64,000 nucleotides of DNA, taken from JACDAN01 sp963827705. GTDB taxonomy: Bacteria; Actinomycetota; Thermoleophilia; Gaiellales; Gaiellaceae. Shown piece by piece: positions 26,596-35,163 of the stretch (position 1 is the stretch's first letter; every line of letters starts with the position of its first letter). The stretch is taken from positions 92,072 to 156,071 of the forward strand of contig CAWHBN010000001.1 in NCBI GenBank assembly GCA_963827705.1. The letters are read 5' to 3'. The notes beneath the pieces are model-generated. The model was given only the letters and a program-made list of their open reading frames with translations. It ran no database searches and had not been told where the DNA came from. A program made the position numbers and the translations under genes.

Positions 26596-27045
26596 TTAGG
26601 ACTTTCTCCGAAAACTCCAGAGCTTGTTGCCGACGAAGTTCAACGGCGTGACGAGGATGACCGCGATCGCCTGCGCCGGGATCTTGTCCAGCCCGAGCGC
26701 GATGAGCGTCTCGAGGATCAGCAGGTTGGCGACGAGCGCGCAAACGGCGACGATCAGGAACCGGATGCCCTGGTACGCGACGTGCCCACGCTGGCCGGCG
26801 AACGTCCAGAGGCGGTTCCAGGTGTAGTTGTTCGTCACGGCGACGAGGAACGACACGGTCGCGGCCGGGAGGTGGTGCCAGTCCGCCCAGAGCACGAGCG
26901 CAGAGAACACCGCGAGGTTGACGATGTAGCCGGTGGCACCGACCGTGCAGAACTTCGCGAGCTGCACCCAGTTGTGGGGCCGCCTGAGCGCCGCGCCGGC
27001 GCGGCCGCCCGCGACTGCGAGCGTCGATGAGAAGGAGCGCGACAC
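26596..27045 (-). CDS. GtrA-family membrane protein
   Basis: 149 residues from GTG with four membrane helices. QLAKFCTVGATGYIVNLAVFSALV, ATVSFLVAVTNNYTWNRLWTF, GIRFLIVAVCALVANLLILETL and PAQAIAVILVTPLNFVGNKLWSFR match GtrA, including the conserved NYxWNRxWTF and NFxxNKxWxF patterns. GtrA proteins help move or flip lipid-linked sugars across the membrane. It lies just upstream of the two GT87-like genes on the same strand, consistent with one glycan-assembly unit. Confidence 0.88.
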   Translation of the reverse strand: MSRSFSSTLAVAGGRAGAALRRPHNWVQLAKFCTVGATGYIVNLAVFSALVLWADWHHLPAATVSFLVAVTNNYTWNRLWTFAGQRGHVAYQGIRFLIVAVCALVANLLILETLIALGLDKIPAQAIAVILVTPLNFVGNKLWSFRRKS

Positions 27046-27076
27046 GGGTGGCGGCGAGGCTACCGAATCGTCCGGT

Positions 27077-27349
27077 TCACGCTGCGGACTCGCGGCGTCG
27101 GCGAAGCGAGACGCCGCGCCCCCGGTAGAACTCGAGCTCGTCCGTCTCGAGCAGCGCGAACGGCGAGCCGATCACGACTTCATCGCCGACTGACGTCGCC
27201 GCGGCCATGGGAAGGAAGCGGTGGCGCCTGTCCAGGCAGCGAACCTCGAGCCCCATGGGACGCCCCTCGGCCGCGTCCAGGATCACGTCGACGACGCGCC
27301 CGACCCGCAGGCCATGCAGGCTCACCGGTTGCTCCAGCAACTGTTCCAC
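27077..27349 (-). CDS. PRC-barrel domain protein
   Basis: 90 residues from GTG 27349. EQLLEQPVSLHGLRVGRVVDVILDAAEGRPMGLEVRCLDRRHRFLPMAAA is a PRC-barrel: short beta strands around GRVVDVILD and a conserved Gly-rich turn, as in photosynthetic reaction-centre H subunit and RimM-type proteins. The C-terminus is basic (RRRRESAA). The partner is unknown. It sits between gtrA and the acylphosphatase gene. Confidence 0.7.
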   Translation of the reverse strand: MEQLLEQPVSLHGLRVGRVVDVILDAAEGRPMGLEVRCLDRRHRFLPMAAATSVGDEVVIGSPFALLETDELEFYRGRGVSLRRRRESAA

Positions 27350-27368
27350 CGAAACGCGTCTTCCCGGT

Positions 27369-27641
27369 TCAGCGAGTCGCGAATCCGCGCTCGTCGCGCG
27401 TATCCGTCCATTCGACCTCGACGTCCTCCACGTTTGCCGCGGCCGGGCCCCGCCGGCACCAGGCGATCATCGACTCGACGCGGTCGCGGTCGCCCTGGAA
27501 CACGGCTTCCACCGTCTCATCCGGGTTGTTCCGCACCCAGCCGGCGAGGCCGAGCGATCGCGCCCGCTCCCCCGTCTCGGCACGGAAGAACACGCCCTGC
27601 ACCCGTCCACGAATCACCACCCGGGCGCGGGCGTCCGTCAC
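27369..27641 (-). CDS. acyP: acylphosphatase
   Basis: 90 residues from GTG 27641. RVVIRGRVQGVFFRAETGERARSLGLAGWVRNNPDETVEAVFQGD carries the signature: the phosphate-binding loop GRVQGVFFR with its catalytic Arg, and the catalytic Asn in GWVRNNPD. It hydrolyses acyl phosphates. The start overlaps the pcm stop (GTGA), so both are translated from one message. Confidence 0.92.
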   Translation of the reverse strand: MTDARARVVIRGRVQGVFFRAETGERARSLGLAGWVRNNPDETVEAVFQGDRDRVESMIAWCRRGPAAANVEDVEVEWTDTRDERGFATR

Positions 27642-28279
27642 CCCTCGAACCCCTCCTCGCCGAGGAGCGGGACGAAGCGGCACGGAACGGACCGAATCAC
27701 CGCCGGGCCCTCCGGGCTCCGCACGATGACCTCGAGCCGCTGCCCGTGGCGCTTCCCGACGGGGACGACGAGGCGGCCCCCGACCTTGAGCTGGTCGTAG
27801 AGCGCTTTCGGGACATCGGGCGCGGCGGCAGCGACTGCGATCGCGTCGAAGGGCGCATGGTCGGGCAGGCCGCGCGACCCGTCGCCGACGTGAACCTCGA
27901 CGTTGTCGACCCCCGCCTCCTCGAGGTTGCGCCGCGCCTGCTCGGCAAGCTCGGGGATCCGCTCGATGGAGTGCACTTCCTGCGCGAGCTGCGCGAGCAC
28001 GGCGGCCTGGTAGCCGGAACCGGTGCCGACGTCGAGCGCGCGCTCGTCGCCGTCGAGGCCGAGCTCCTGGAGGATCCTCGCGACCATGTACGGCTGGGAG
28101 ATCGTCTGGCCCGAGCCGATCGGCAGCGCGGCGTCGTCGTACGCGCGCCGCCGCAGGTCAGATGGGACGAACGCCTCGCGTGGCACGCGCTCCATCGCCT
28201 CGAGAACCCTCGTGTCCGCGATGTCGCGGCCCCGCAGCTGCTCGTCGACCATCCTCCGAAGCCGGATTGAAGAACTCAT
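27638..28279 (-). CDS. pcm: protein-L-isoaspartate O-methyltransferase
   Basis: 213 residues. REAFVPSDLRRRAYDDAALPIGSGQTISQPYMVA and the SAM-binding loop LDVGTGSGYQAAVLAQL are diagnostic, with PFDAIAVAAAAPDVP following. It methylates isoaspartyl residues to start repair of aged proteins. The ATG and first codons lie in the left arm of palindrome copy 3, and no separate Shine-Dalgarno is seen ahead of the ATG. Confidence 0.92.
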   Translation of the reverse strand: MSSSIRLRRMVDEQLRGRDIADTRVLEAMERVPREAFVPSDLRRRAYDDAALPIGSGQTISQPYMVARILQELGLDGDERALDVGTGSGYQAAVLAQLAQEVHSIERIPELAEQARRNLEEAGVDNVEVHVGDGSRGLPDHAPFDAIAVAAAAPDVPKALYDQLKVGGRLVVPVGKRHGQRLEVIVRSPEGPAVIRSVPCRFVPLLGEEGFEG

Positions 28280-28432
28280 TCCAGAATGAGCGCTGTGCCG
28301 CCAGGCCGCGCTGGGCGGCGCCAGGCGTCGTCCTCAACCGCGCCCATATTCACTGATATGGGCGCGGTCTGCGTCCGGGCCTGGCATCCACCCATCGCAC
28401 CCTGGCAACGAGCCACATCCTGGAACGAGTTC
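28272..28432. repeat. long intergenic palindrome (copy 3 of 4)
   Basis: Fills the gap between the phosphodiesterase stop and the pcm start. Outer arms are 17 bases (28272-28288 and 28416-28432), 15 of 17 matching, and unlike the outer arms of copies 1 and 2. The centre pairs CCGCGCCCATAT (28338-28349) with ATATGGGCGCGG (28356-28367). Shares 40- and 36-base identical blocks with copy 2. Confidence 0.85.
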
Positions 28433-29707
28433 TCAGGCTGCGCGGGCATACGCCGGAGCCTCGATCCCGAAGTGCCCGAGGACGAGCGGCGCGACGCCGG
28501 CGATCTCCCCGGGCGGTTCCTGGGTGCCGACCGTGAGCATGGGGACGAGCGAGTCGCCCTCCAGCAGCGAGCCGTGCGAGCCGCCGCCCGCGTGATGGCG
28601 GCCCCCGAGATCGGCGAACTCGACTCCCCCGGCCGCGGAGAGGAGCACGTCGCCGGCGTTCCGGCTCGCGAGCGCCCGGCGCGCGCGAATCTGCCAGCCG
28701 TCGGAATCTGCACCGAGCCGGAGCTCGCCTCCGTCGCGCAACGCGACGGCCGCGCCGTCCTCCATGAACAGCGCGATGTCGACGGCGTCCTCCCGCGCAA
28801 GCCGCTCGGCGATCCTGCGCGGCTCGTCGGTGTAGACCATGCCCGCCCGGTTCGACGCGGTGACCAGGCCCTCGTCGCCGACCCAGTCCTGGAGTCGCGC
28901 CACCCGATCGACGTGGGTCTGGCCGTGGTCCGAGCAGACGACGACGGCGTAGCGCTGCAGGAATTCGTCCAGGCCGCCGGCCGCTTCCACGAGCGCGCCC
29001 ACCGCGTGATCGCTGCGCCGGAGCGCCTCCTCGGCGCCGCCGGGGCCGAGCGCGTGGGAGGCGTAGTCGTAATCCGGCAGGTAGTAGAAGAGGAAGTCGA
29101 ATCCGTCGCGTGTGACGAGCCATCGACCCACCGCCGCTGCGTAGGCATCGATCGAACCGCCGGTCCGCGTCCGGATCGCCAGCGGCGCGCCGGTGACGTC
29201 CGACTCGAAGAGGCTGAAGTAGAAGAAGCGGCGGGGGCCGTCCACCGGGCGCACGAGCCCGGGGACGGTTGGAACGTGCCGTGTCCGCCCGCGGTAGCAG
29301 GGGGTGTTCACGGCCGCAGCGGTCAGGCCCGCGTCCTCGAGCGACTCGAACACCGTCGTGGCGTTGCGGGAGAGGTGGTGCGCGTTCATCTCGACGATCG
29401 CGTCACGGATCGCGCGCCGGGTTCCCGCAGCCCGCATCGCGCCGAAGGACGAGCCGTACTCGACCAAGCGTCCCTCGCCGCGGTGGTACCAGACGAGATG
29501 CGGGATCTCGTGGACGTCCGGATGTGCCCCGGTCGCGAGCGTGGCCATGCAGACGGGAGTCAGCGAGGGAAAGGTCGACACCGCGCGCGCGTAGCTTCCG
29601 GCCGCGTGGAGCTCCGCGAGGGTCGGTGCCGTCCTCCGCTCGACGGCCTGCTCGAAGACCTCCGGAGTGAGCCCGTCGATGACGACGAGGATCAGCTTCC
29701 TCGACAT
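28433..29707 (-). CDS. alkaline phosphatase-superfamily phosphodiesterase/nucleotide pyrophosphatase-like
   Basis: 424 residues. LILVVIDGLTPEVFEQAVE gives the first metal Asp, and STFPSLTPVCMATLATG carries the likely nucleophile Ser or Thr. Later metal ligands are expected in YLPDYDYASHALGP, VVVCSDHGQTHVD and GGSHGSLLEGDSLVPML. This is the type I phosphodiesterase arrangement, acting on phosphodiesters or lipid-linked phosphates. There is no signal peptide, so it is probably cytoplasmic. It overlaps the downstream end of a small membrane protein gene by one base. Confidence 0.83.
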   Translation of the reverse strand: MSRKLILVVIDGLTPEVFEQAVERRTAPTLAELHAAGSYARAVSTFPSLTPVCMATLATGAHPDVHEIPHLVWYHRGEGRLVEYGSSFGAMRAAGTRRAIRDAIVEMNAHHLSRNATTVFESLEDAGLTAAAVNTPCYRGRTRHVPTVPGLVRPVDGPRRFFYFSLFESDVTGAPLAIRTRTGGSIDAYAAAVGRWLVTRDGFDFLFYYLPDYDYASHALGPGGAEEALRRSDHAVGALVEAAGGLDEFLQRYAVVVCSDHGQTHVDRVARLQDWVGDEGLVTASNRAGMVYTDEPRRIAERLAREDAVDIALFMEDGAAVALRDGGELRLGADSDGWQIRARRALASRNAGDVLLSAAGGVEFADLGGRHHAGGGSHGSLLEGDSLVPMLTVGTQEPPGEIAGVAPLVLGHFGIEAPAYARAA

Positions 29708-30123
29708 CAGTCCGCGAGCGTGCGGAGCCCTGCGTAGCGCTCCGGCCGGCGGCGGCGCAGCCGGATCGCGAGGAACGGCAGCGCGAGGAACTCCAGGTAG
29801 CCGACGACGGGTATGAAGGCGAGCAGGGCCACCGCGACGGCAGCAGCGGCGACCAGGAGGGCGGTTCCGAGGCGGGCACCGCCGCGTCGAAGAGCGCCAC
29901 GCACGATCTCCCCCGTGGCGACGGCGCCGAAGAGCCCGCCGAGTGCCCCGGCCGCGGCGTCCGGCTCGTCTCCGAGCCAGATCCCGAGCGCGAAGCCGAT
30001 GACGGCGGCGAGCCCGATCGCCACCAGCAGGCCCGAGCGCGTGCCGCCGAGCACGCCTGCCAGGAGGATCCCGACCCCCAGTCCGAGGCCCAGGAAGACG
30101 CCGATCCAGTAGACGTCAGCCAT
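29707..30123 (-). CDS. membrane protein, unknown function
   Basis: 138 residues with four to five hydrophobic segments: YWIGVFLGLGLGVGILLAGVLGG, GLLVAIGLAAVIGFALGIWLG, AGALGGLFGAVATGEIVRG and LGTALLVAAAAVAVALLAFIPVVGYLEFLALPFLAI, followed by a basic tail RLRRRRPERYAGL. Gly-rich helices suggest tight packing. I do not recognise the family. It is co-directional with, and one base overlapping, the phosphodiesterase gene. Confidence 0.65.
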   Translation of the reverse strand: MADVYWIGVFLGLGLGVGILLAGVLGGTRSGLLVAIGLAAVIGFALGIWLGDEPDAAAGALGGLFGAVATGEIVRGALRRGGARLGTALLVAAAAVAVALLAFIPVVGYLEFLALPFLAIRLRRRRPERYAGLRTLAD

Positions 30124-30293
30124 CAGGCGGCCAGTGTACGCGGGGAGGTTTGGGCCGCTCGGAGGCCGGGGGAAACCAGATATGCGGGGCGGCTCCTAGC
30201 CGCAGGGAGCCGTTCCGCACTTTTGCAGGGCTCGCGCCAAGAACCGATCGGCGCGGACTTCCGTAACTCCCTCCAACCGACCAAGGAGGGGAG

Positions 30294-30912
30294 ATGAGGA
30301 AGGTTGTCATCCTCGCGTTCGTCGCGCTCGGCGTTTTGGGGGTCGGGGCCGTTGCGACGGCGCACGACAGTGACGGGAGCAGCCACAACGGCGCCCGGCT
30401 GAACGGGTACCAGGAAGTTACGTCGATCTCGACGACCGGGTTCGGCAGCTTCCACATCAAGTTCAACAAGGACGATACCGCGGACTACGTCCTCAGCTAC
30501 AAGCGGCATCGAGACGCCTGTGACGCAGGCGCACATCCACTTCGCCCAGAGGGCGGCGAATGGGCCGATCCAGGTTTGGCTCTGCGACGGCGACCCGACC
30601 GCTCTGCCGGCTCCGCCCGCTCGGCCTCCTGGGTCTCCGCCGTTCCCGACGTGCCCGGCATTCGGGCCCGACGGCGGAACGGTGAGCGGCACCCTCACAC
30701 CGGGCGACGTGCAACTCGGAAGCCCGGATCGCGGCATCGAAGCCGGCAACTGGGACGAGTTCAAGGCAGCGGTGCTGGTGGGACACACCTACGCCAACGT
30801 CCATTCGACGAAGTTCCCCGGCGGCGAGGTCCGCGGCCAGATCAGCGATCGAGACCAGAAGGAGTACACAGGCCCGCCACCGTTCGTCGAGCACGACGAC
30901 GGTGACGACTAG
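30294..30912 (+). pseudogene. secreted CHRD-domain protein, single frameshift
   Basis: ATG 30294 follows a strong AGGAGGGGAG. A signal peptide (RKVVILAFVALGVLGVGAVATA) leads into LNGYQEVTSISTTGFGSFHIKFNKDDTADYVLSY. Near 30.505 kb the frame shifts by one; the other frame continues GIETPVTQAHIHFAQRAANG, then GTVSGTLTPGDVQ and ANVHSTKFPGGEVRGQISD, ending at 30912. These are CHRD hallmarks (AHIH, VHS..FPGGEIRGQ). The joined protein is about 205 residues and would be exported. Its divergent gap (30124-30293) holds the start signals of both genes; nothing else is recognised there. Confidence 0.78.
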
Positions 30913-32013
30913 CTAGCGGCAGGCTCCATCGAGGCGGCGGAGAACGGCGAGGCCGAACTCCGCCGCCCGGGCGCCGTCGACCACGCGGTGGTCGAACGTG
31001 AGCGCCACGTAGCCGACGGGCCTCACGACGATCTCTCCGTCCCGGACGACCGGACGGTCGGCGATCCGGCCGAGGCTGAGGATCGCGACCTCCGGATGGT
31101 TCACGATCGGCGTCTGGAACAGACCGGCGAGCTTCCCCGCGCTCGTGACCGTGAAGGTCGAGCCGCGCAGCTCCTCCGCCGCCAGCGAGCCGCCTCTGGC
31201 GGCCTCCGCAAGGCGCCGCACCTCCGCGTCCAGCTCCTCCAACGATCGTGTGTCGACGCTCCGCACGACCGGGACGACGAGCCCCTGGTCGGTCTGCACG
31301 GCCACGCCGAGGTCGTAACGGTCGAGGTAGACGATCTCGTCGCCCTCGAGCCGCGCGTTCAGCTCCGGGAACTCCTGCAGCGCCTCCGCCGTGGCCTTCA
31401 GCACCGTCGGGACGAGCAGCTTCAGGTCGACGGACCCGAAGTCGCACTCCTCGACCCAGGTGACCGGCGGGACTTCCCGGTGTGCCCGCGTCATGTGCTC
31501 GGCGATCAGCCGGCGGACGCCGCGAAGCGGCTCCCGCCGTCCCTCCGAGCCAGGTCCGAGTGACTGTCCCTCGGACGTGGCTCCTCGGCGCACGTCCTCT
31601 TCGGTGATGCGGCCCTGCGGGCCTGTCCCTTCGAGCCCGGCGAGGTCGACGCCCAGCTCCTGCGCGACCTTGCGCACGAGCGGGGTTGCGCGCACCTTGG
31701 TCGTGTCGGGCGTCGCCTGCTGCTGCGGCGCCGGCTCCGCGCGGGGCTGCTCGTCTTCCACGGCAGACATGGCCCCGTCCTCTCCGATGACGACGAGCAC
31801 GGTTCCGACGGGGACGACCTTTCCGGCCTCGACCAGGATGGATGCGACCTTTCCGGCCGCGGGCGACGGGATCTCCACCGTCGTCTTGTCGGTCTGCACC
31901 TCGACGAGCGGGTCGTCCTCGGCGATCTCCTGGCCCTCCTGGACGAGCCAGCGGGCGATCTCCCCCTCGGTGAGGCCCTCGCCGAGATCCGGCAGCTTGA
32001 ACTCGTAGGGCAT
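30913..32013 (-). CDS. 2-oxoacid dehydrogenase E2 (dihydrolipoamide acyltransferase)
   Basis: 366 residues with all three modules. Lipoyl domain 1-75 with the lipoylated Lys in VQTDKTTVEIPSP (about 43). E3-binding domain RATPLVRKVAQELGVDLAGLEGTGPQGRITEEDVRR (about 108-143). The catalytic domain contains the active-site motif TFDHRVVDGARAAEFG near the C-terminus. It transfers the acyl group from E1 to CoA. E1alpha and E1beta lie upstream on the same strand, so this is the E2 of the same complex; branched-chain or acetoin-type substrates are equally possible. Confidence 0.92.
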   Translation of the reverse strand: MPYEFKLPDLGEGLTEGEIARWLVQEGQEIAEDDPLVEVQTDKTTVEIPSPAAGKVASILVEAGKVVPVGTVLVVIGEDGAMSAVEDEQPRAEPAPQQQATPDTTKVRATPLVRKVAQELGVDLAGLEGTGPQGRITEEDVRRGATSEGQSLGPGSEGRREPLRGVRRLIAEHMTRAHREVPPVTWVEECDFGSVDLKLLVPTVLKATAEALQEFPELNARLEGDEIVYLDRYDLGVAVQTDQGLVVPVVRSVDTRSLEELDAEVRRLAEAARGGSLAAEELRGSTFTVTSAGKLAGLFQTPIVNHPEVAILSLGRIADRPVVRDGEIVVRPVGYVALTFDHRVVDGARAAEFGLAVLRRLDGACR

Positions 32014-32026
32014 GGCCGCGCGAAAC

Positions 32027-32473
32027 CTACCCGCGCTCGGCGGCTTGCTCCATGTCGACGAACTCGACCTCGCCCCACCGGTCGAACCTCCGGGTGTGAC
32101 GCCCGGTCTCGCGGAATCCCGCCCGCTCGTAGACCGTGATCGCGCGCTCGTTGAACGCTGCGACGTTGAGGATCACCCGGGAAAGGCCGAAGCGCCTTCG
32201 ACCGAAATCGATCCCCGCGAGCAGGAACTCCAGACCGAGCCCGCGGCCGGTCAGGTCCGGACGGAGGCCGAGGCCGACCTCGAGCGCGCCGCCCTTCTGC
32301 TCGAAGTAGAAGTTGCCGACCAGCGCGCCGGCCTCGTCGAGCGCCTCGTACCACCGCTCAGGGTTGCGCACGGGCTCGGCATCGCCGTCGTAGAAGTCGT
32401 ACGGCGGCTCGTACCGCCAGGTTCGAAGCGCGGCGAACATCTCCGGCGTCGCCGGTCGGATGGTGAGCTTCAC
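32027..32473 (-). CDS. GNAT-family N-acetyltransferase
   Basis: 148 residues from GTG 32473. VKLTIRPATPEMFAALRTWRYEPPYDFY starts the fold, the acetyl-CoA loop is LGLRPDLTGRGLGLEFLLAGIDFGRRRFG (Q/R-x-x-G-x-G/A form RPDLTGRGLG), and NERAITVYERAGF is the typical beta-bulge region. Substrate unknown. It overlaps the HIRAN gene stop (GTGA) and precedes E2 by 13 bases, placing it within the dehydrogenase operon. Confidence 0.88.
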   Translation of the reverse strand: MKLTIRPATPEMFAALRTWRYEPPYDFYDGDAEPVRNPERWYEALDEAGALVGNFYFEQKGGALEVGLGLRPDLTGRGLGLEFLLAGIDFGRRRFGLSRVILNVAAFNERAITVYERAGFRETGRHTRRFDRWGEVEFVDMEQAAERG

Positions 32474-32871
32474 GTCCGCGGGACCCCGAGCCAGGCATCG
32501 GCCGGGGCGATCAGCACGCGCAGGCCTGCCTCGACCCGCCAGAGCGAGACGGCCTGCTCGTCCCCGCGCAACTCCGGCGCGATCTCGCGCGGGACGTAGC
32601 CGACCTGGAGCGTCCGTTCCTCGTTCCAGATCGCGACGGCGTTCGCGTCGTGCTCGTTCTCCGGCTCGGGGACGAGCAAGAGCCGCCGACCGGGGTCGAA
32701 CGACGGGTCCGGCAGAGCTTCGGCGCGATACGTCACACCCGCGGCGGGGACGACTCGGATCCGCTCGTCTTCCCACCGGACCGGGTCGCCCGTGGCTGCG
32801 TCCCGCAGGTAGTAGCCGGAGGGACCGCGCTCGAACCAGAGGCGCAGTCGCGGTGGCTCGGCCGGAGTCAT
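32470..32871 (-). CDS. stand-alone HIRAN-domain protein
   Basis: 133 residues. The central part ALPDPSFDPGRRLLLVPEPENEHDANAVAIWNEERTLQVGYVPREIAPEL has the HIRAN core, including the ENxHDxNAVAV pattern and GYVPR. HIRAN domains bind 3' DNA ends or abnormal DNA in helicases, but short actinobacterial versions without a helicase are of unknown role. It lies in the middle of the 2-oxoacid dehydrogenase operon, overlapping the GNAT gene. Confidence 0.78.
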   Translation of the reverse strand: MTPAEPPRLRLWFERGPSGYYLRDAATGDPVRWEDERIRVVPAAGVTYRAEALPDPSFDPGRRLLLVPEPENEHDANAVAIWNEERTLQVGYVPREIAPELRGDEQAVSLWRVEAGLRVLIAPADAWLGVPRT

Positions 32872-32878
32872 TGGTGGA

Positions 32879-33739
32879 TCACACGCGGAAGGCGTCGTCC
32901 CGCAGGACGGCGTGCACGCCCAGCGTCCCGTTCACGACCTGCGTCACGCGCAGGTCGACGCCGACGCTGGCGAGGACGAGGGCGTCGCCGCCGAAAACGC
33001 CTAGCTCGCGGCCCATCAGCGCGACCATTCCGTCGACGGCGATCTTCGCCGCCCGTCCCAGATGCTCGTCCATCCCGAAGGTCAGCCAGGCGCCCCGGAT
33101 CCGCGCGACAGGCCACTCGAGCCGAAGGTCCTCGTCGACGTCGAGCGTGAGGCGGGCCTGCGCCGGGGTCTCGATCGCGGTGCCCGAGACCTCGCCGTCG
33201 CCCTGCGCCGCATGCCCGTCGCCTGCCGAGAAGAGCGCGCCGTCGACGGGGATCGGCAGGTAGAGCGTCGTGCCCGCCACGAGCTCCTTGCAGTCGATGT
33301 TCCCGCCCCAGCGCCGCGGCGGGATCGTCGAGTGGACCCCCGGCTCGGGCGGCGGCATGCCCATGACGCCGAGGAACGGCTCGAGGTCGAGCTCGCGGCC
33401 CAGAGCGCGGCCGATCCCCGCCCGGAGATCCCAGTAGACGGCATGGTCCTCGCCCCCGTGCGTGACGCCCCAGTGCGACGGGCGCACCTCTTCGATGCGG
33501 ACGACGAGCGTCTGACCGGCCCTCGCACCACGTACCTCGATCGGCCCGGCCAGCGCGTGGCCGGTGTCGATCTCCGGGTTCCGCGCCGTGATGCCCTCGT
33601 CCGGCTCGACGTCCCATGCGTGGTTCGGCGTCGAGATCCGGACCGTGTCGCCCGCGTCGACGGTCAGCACCGGCTCGAGGTCGCGCGAGAAGTGGCCGTG
33701 GAGCGCCCACGCCTCCCGCGGCAGCTCGTGGAGCGCCAT
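32879..33739 (-). CDS. acetamidase/formamidase family protein
   Basis: 286 residues. VRISTPNHAWDVEPDEG, IDTGHALAGPIEVRGARAGQTLVVRIEEVRP, RRWGGNIDCKELVAGTTLYLPIPVDGALFSAGDGHAAQGDGEVSGTAIET is the FmdA/AmdA core, with the conserved GGNxD and GDxHAxQGDGE motifs. Family members hydrolyse formamide or acetamide; the true substrate is not readable here. It overlaps the preceding small gene by one base in the dehydrogenase operon. Confidence 0.9.
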   Translation of the reverse strand: MALHELPREAWALHGHFSRDLEPVLTVDAGDTVRISTPNHAWDVEPDEGITARNPEIDTGHALAGPIEVRGARAGQTLVVRIEEVRPSHWGVTHGGEDHAVYWDLRAGIGRALGRELDLEPFLGVMGMPPPEPGVHSTIPPRRWGGNIDCKELVAGTTLYLPIPVDGALFSAGDGHAAQGDGEVSGTAIETPAQARLTLDVDEDLRLEWPVARIRGAWLTFGMDEHLGRAAKIAVDGMVALMGRELGVFGGDALVLASVGVDLRVTQVVNGTLGVHAVLRDDAFRV

Positions 33740-34188
33740 CAGCTCACCCGGACGGCGAGGTGCTCGTACCGCGTCACGAACCCGTCGTCGTCGAACTCGA
33801 TCTCCGCTACGAAGTCGCCTGAGCTGTACCGCACGAGCCGGTCGCCGAGCGGCTCGTACCGCTGTTCGGAGCGAACGACCTCGAGACTCGGCACCACGAC
33901 GAACGACATGACGAAGTCGGTGGCCTGCTCCAGACCGTCCAGCAGGGGCAGCGTGTTGAAGAGCGGCGAGAAGTTGAGATCGAAGTAGTCGGTGCCGTCC
34001 AGGCCGACGTCGACCTCGGGCCCGTCGACGACCCGGGCCTGAAGCCGCCCCGGCTCGAGCTCGTAGCGCAGCTCGTAGCCGGCGCCGATCATCGTTCCGT
34101 TCGCGCTCAGCTCGCCGCCGTCGAGCTCCGCATGGGCGATCTCCATTCGCGGCTCGTCGATTCCCCGCCAGACGAGCGTCTGGCGCAT
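33739..34188 (-). CDS. putative glycolipid-binding family protein
   Basis: 149 residues. TLVWRGIDEPRMEIAHAELDGGELSANGTMIG, LNFSPLFNTLPLLDGL and YSSGDFVAEIEFDDDGFVTRYEHLA fit the pattern of the putative glycolipid-binding family (a beta-rich calycin-like fold with an NTLP core motif). The function is not established. It abuts the E1beta gene and overlaps the amidase start by one base. Confidence 0.65.
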   Translation of the reverse strand: MRQTLVWRGIDEPRMEIAHAELDGGELSANGTMIGAGYELRYELEPGRLQARVVDGPEVDVGLDGTDYFDLNFSPLFNTLPLLDGLEQATDFVMSFVVVPSLEVVRSEQRYEPLGDRLVRYSSGDFVAEIEFDDDGFVTRYEHLAVRVS

Positions 34189-35163
34189 CTAGAAGACGAG
34201 CAGCTTCCGAACGGCGTCGGTCACCCGCTCGACGGACGGCATGTAGGCGTCCTCGATCTGCCAGTACGGATACGGCACGTCGTAGCCGGTCACGCGGATC
34301 ACCGGCCCCCGCAGGTCGAGGATCGCCTTCTCCGCCAGGATCGCCGCCAGCTCCGCCCCAAAGCCCGCGGTTCGCGGCGCTTCCTGGACGATGACCACGC
34401 GGCCGGTCTTGGCGGCCGACTCGAGGAGGGCGTCCTCGTCCAGCGGCTTCAGCGTGCGGAGATCGAGCACCTCGACGCTCGCCTCGCCCTCCAGACCATC
34501 AGCGGCCTGCTCGCAGAGCGGCACCATCGAGCCGTAGGCGACGAGGGTGACGTCGGTCCCCTCGCGGGCAAGCCGCGCCTCGCCGAGAGGCACCGTGTAC
34601 TCGCCCTCGGGCACCTCCCCGCGCATCGTCCGGTAGTGGAGCTTGGGCTCGAGGATCACGACCGGGTCGGGCTCACGGATCGCCGAGGCCAGGAGCCCCT
34701 TCGCGTCCGCCGGCGTCGACGGAATGGCGACCTTCACGCCGGGCGTGTGCACGTAGTACGCCTCGGGCGAGTCGTCGTGGAGCTCGGGGGCCCTGACACC
34801 GCCCCCGTACGGCATCCGGATCGTGACCGGGAACTCCATCGTGCCTCCCGTCCGCCAGCGATAGCGCCCGACGTGCGTGATGAGCTGGTCGAGGCACGGG
34901 TAGCTGAACGCGTCGTACTGCATCTCGCAGACGGGCCGCCAGCCGGCCATGCAGAGGCCCATCGCGGTGCCGAGGATTCCGGCCTCCGCCAGCGGCGTGT
35001 CCACGCAGCGATCGGCTCCGAACCGGTCCCGCAGGCCGGCGGTCGCACGAAAGACGCCGCCGGCGCGACCGACGTCCTCGCCCATGACCATCACGTTGTC
35101 GTCGCGCTCGAGCTCCACGTGGAAGCAGTCGTTCACGGCTTCGATGAGGAGCTTCTCAGCCAC
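34189..35163 (-). CDS. 2-oxoacid dehydrogenase E1 beta subunit
   Basis: 324 residues, normal length. LLIEAVNDCFHVELERDDNVMVMGEDVGRAGGVFRATAGL, FGADRCVDTPLAEAGILGTAMGLCMAGWRPVCEMQY and IVQEAPRTAGFGAELAAIL are characteristic of the transketolase-like beta subunit that completes the thiamine diphosphate site with E1alpha. It overlaps the E1alpha gene by eight bases. Confidence 0.93.
   Translation of the reverse strand: MAEKLLIEAVNDCFHVELERDDNVMVMGEDVGRAGGVFRATAGLRDRFGADRCVDTPLAEAGILGTAMGLCMAGWRPVCEMQYDAFSYPCLDQLITHVGRYRWRTGGTMEFPVTIRMPYGGGVRAPELHDDSPEAYYVHTPGVKVAIPSTPADAKGLLASAIREPDPVVILEPKLHYRTMRGEVPEGEYTVPLGEARLAREGTDVTLVAYGSMVPLCEQAADGLEGEASVEVLDLRTLKPLDEDALLESAAKTGRVVIVQEAPRTAGFGAELAAILAEKAILDLRGPVIRVTGYDVPYPYWQIEDAYMPSVERVTDAVRKLLVF

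Noticed and set aside
22814..28432. Copies 2 and 3 as ends of an insertion sequence
   Set aside because: The 5.4 kb between them holds ordinary genes with no transposase, and the outer arms differ, so they are not the ends of one element.
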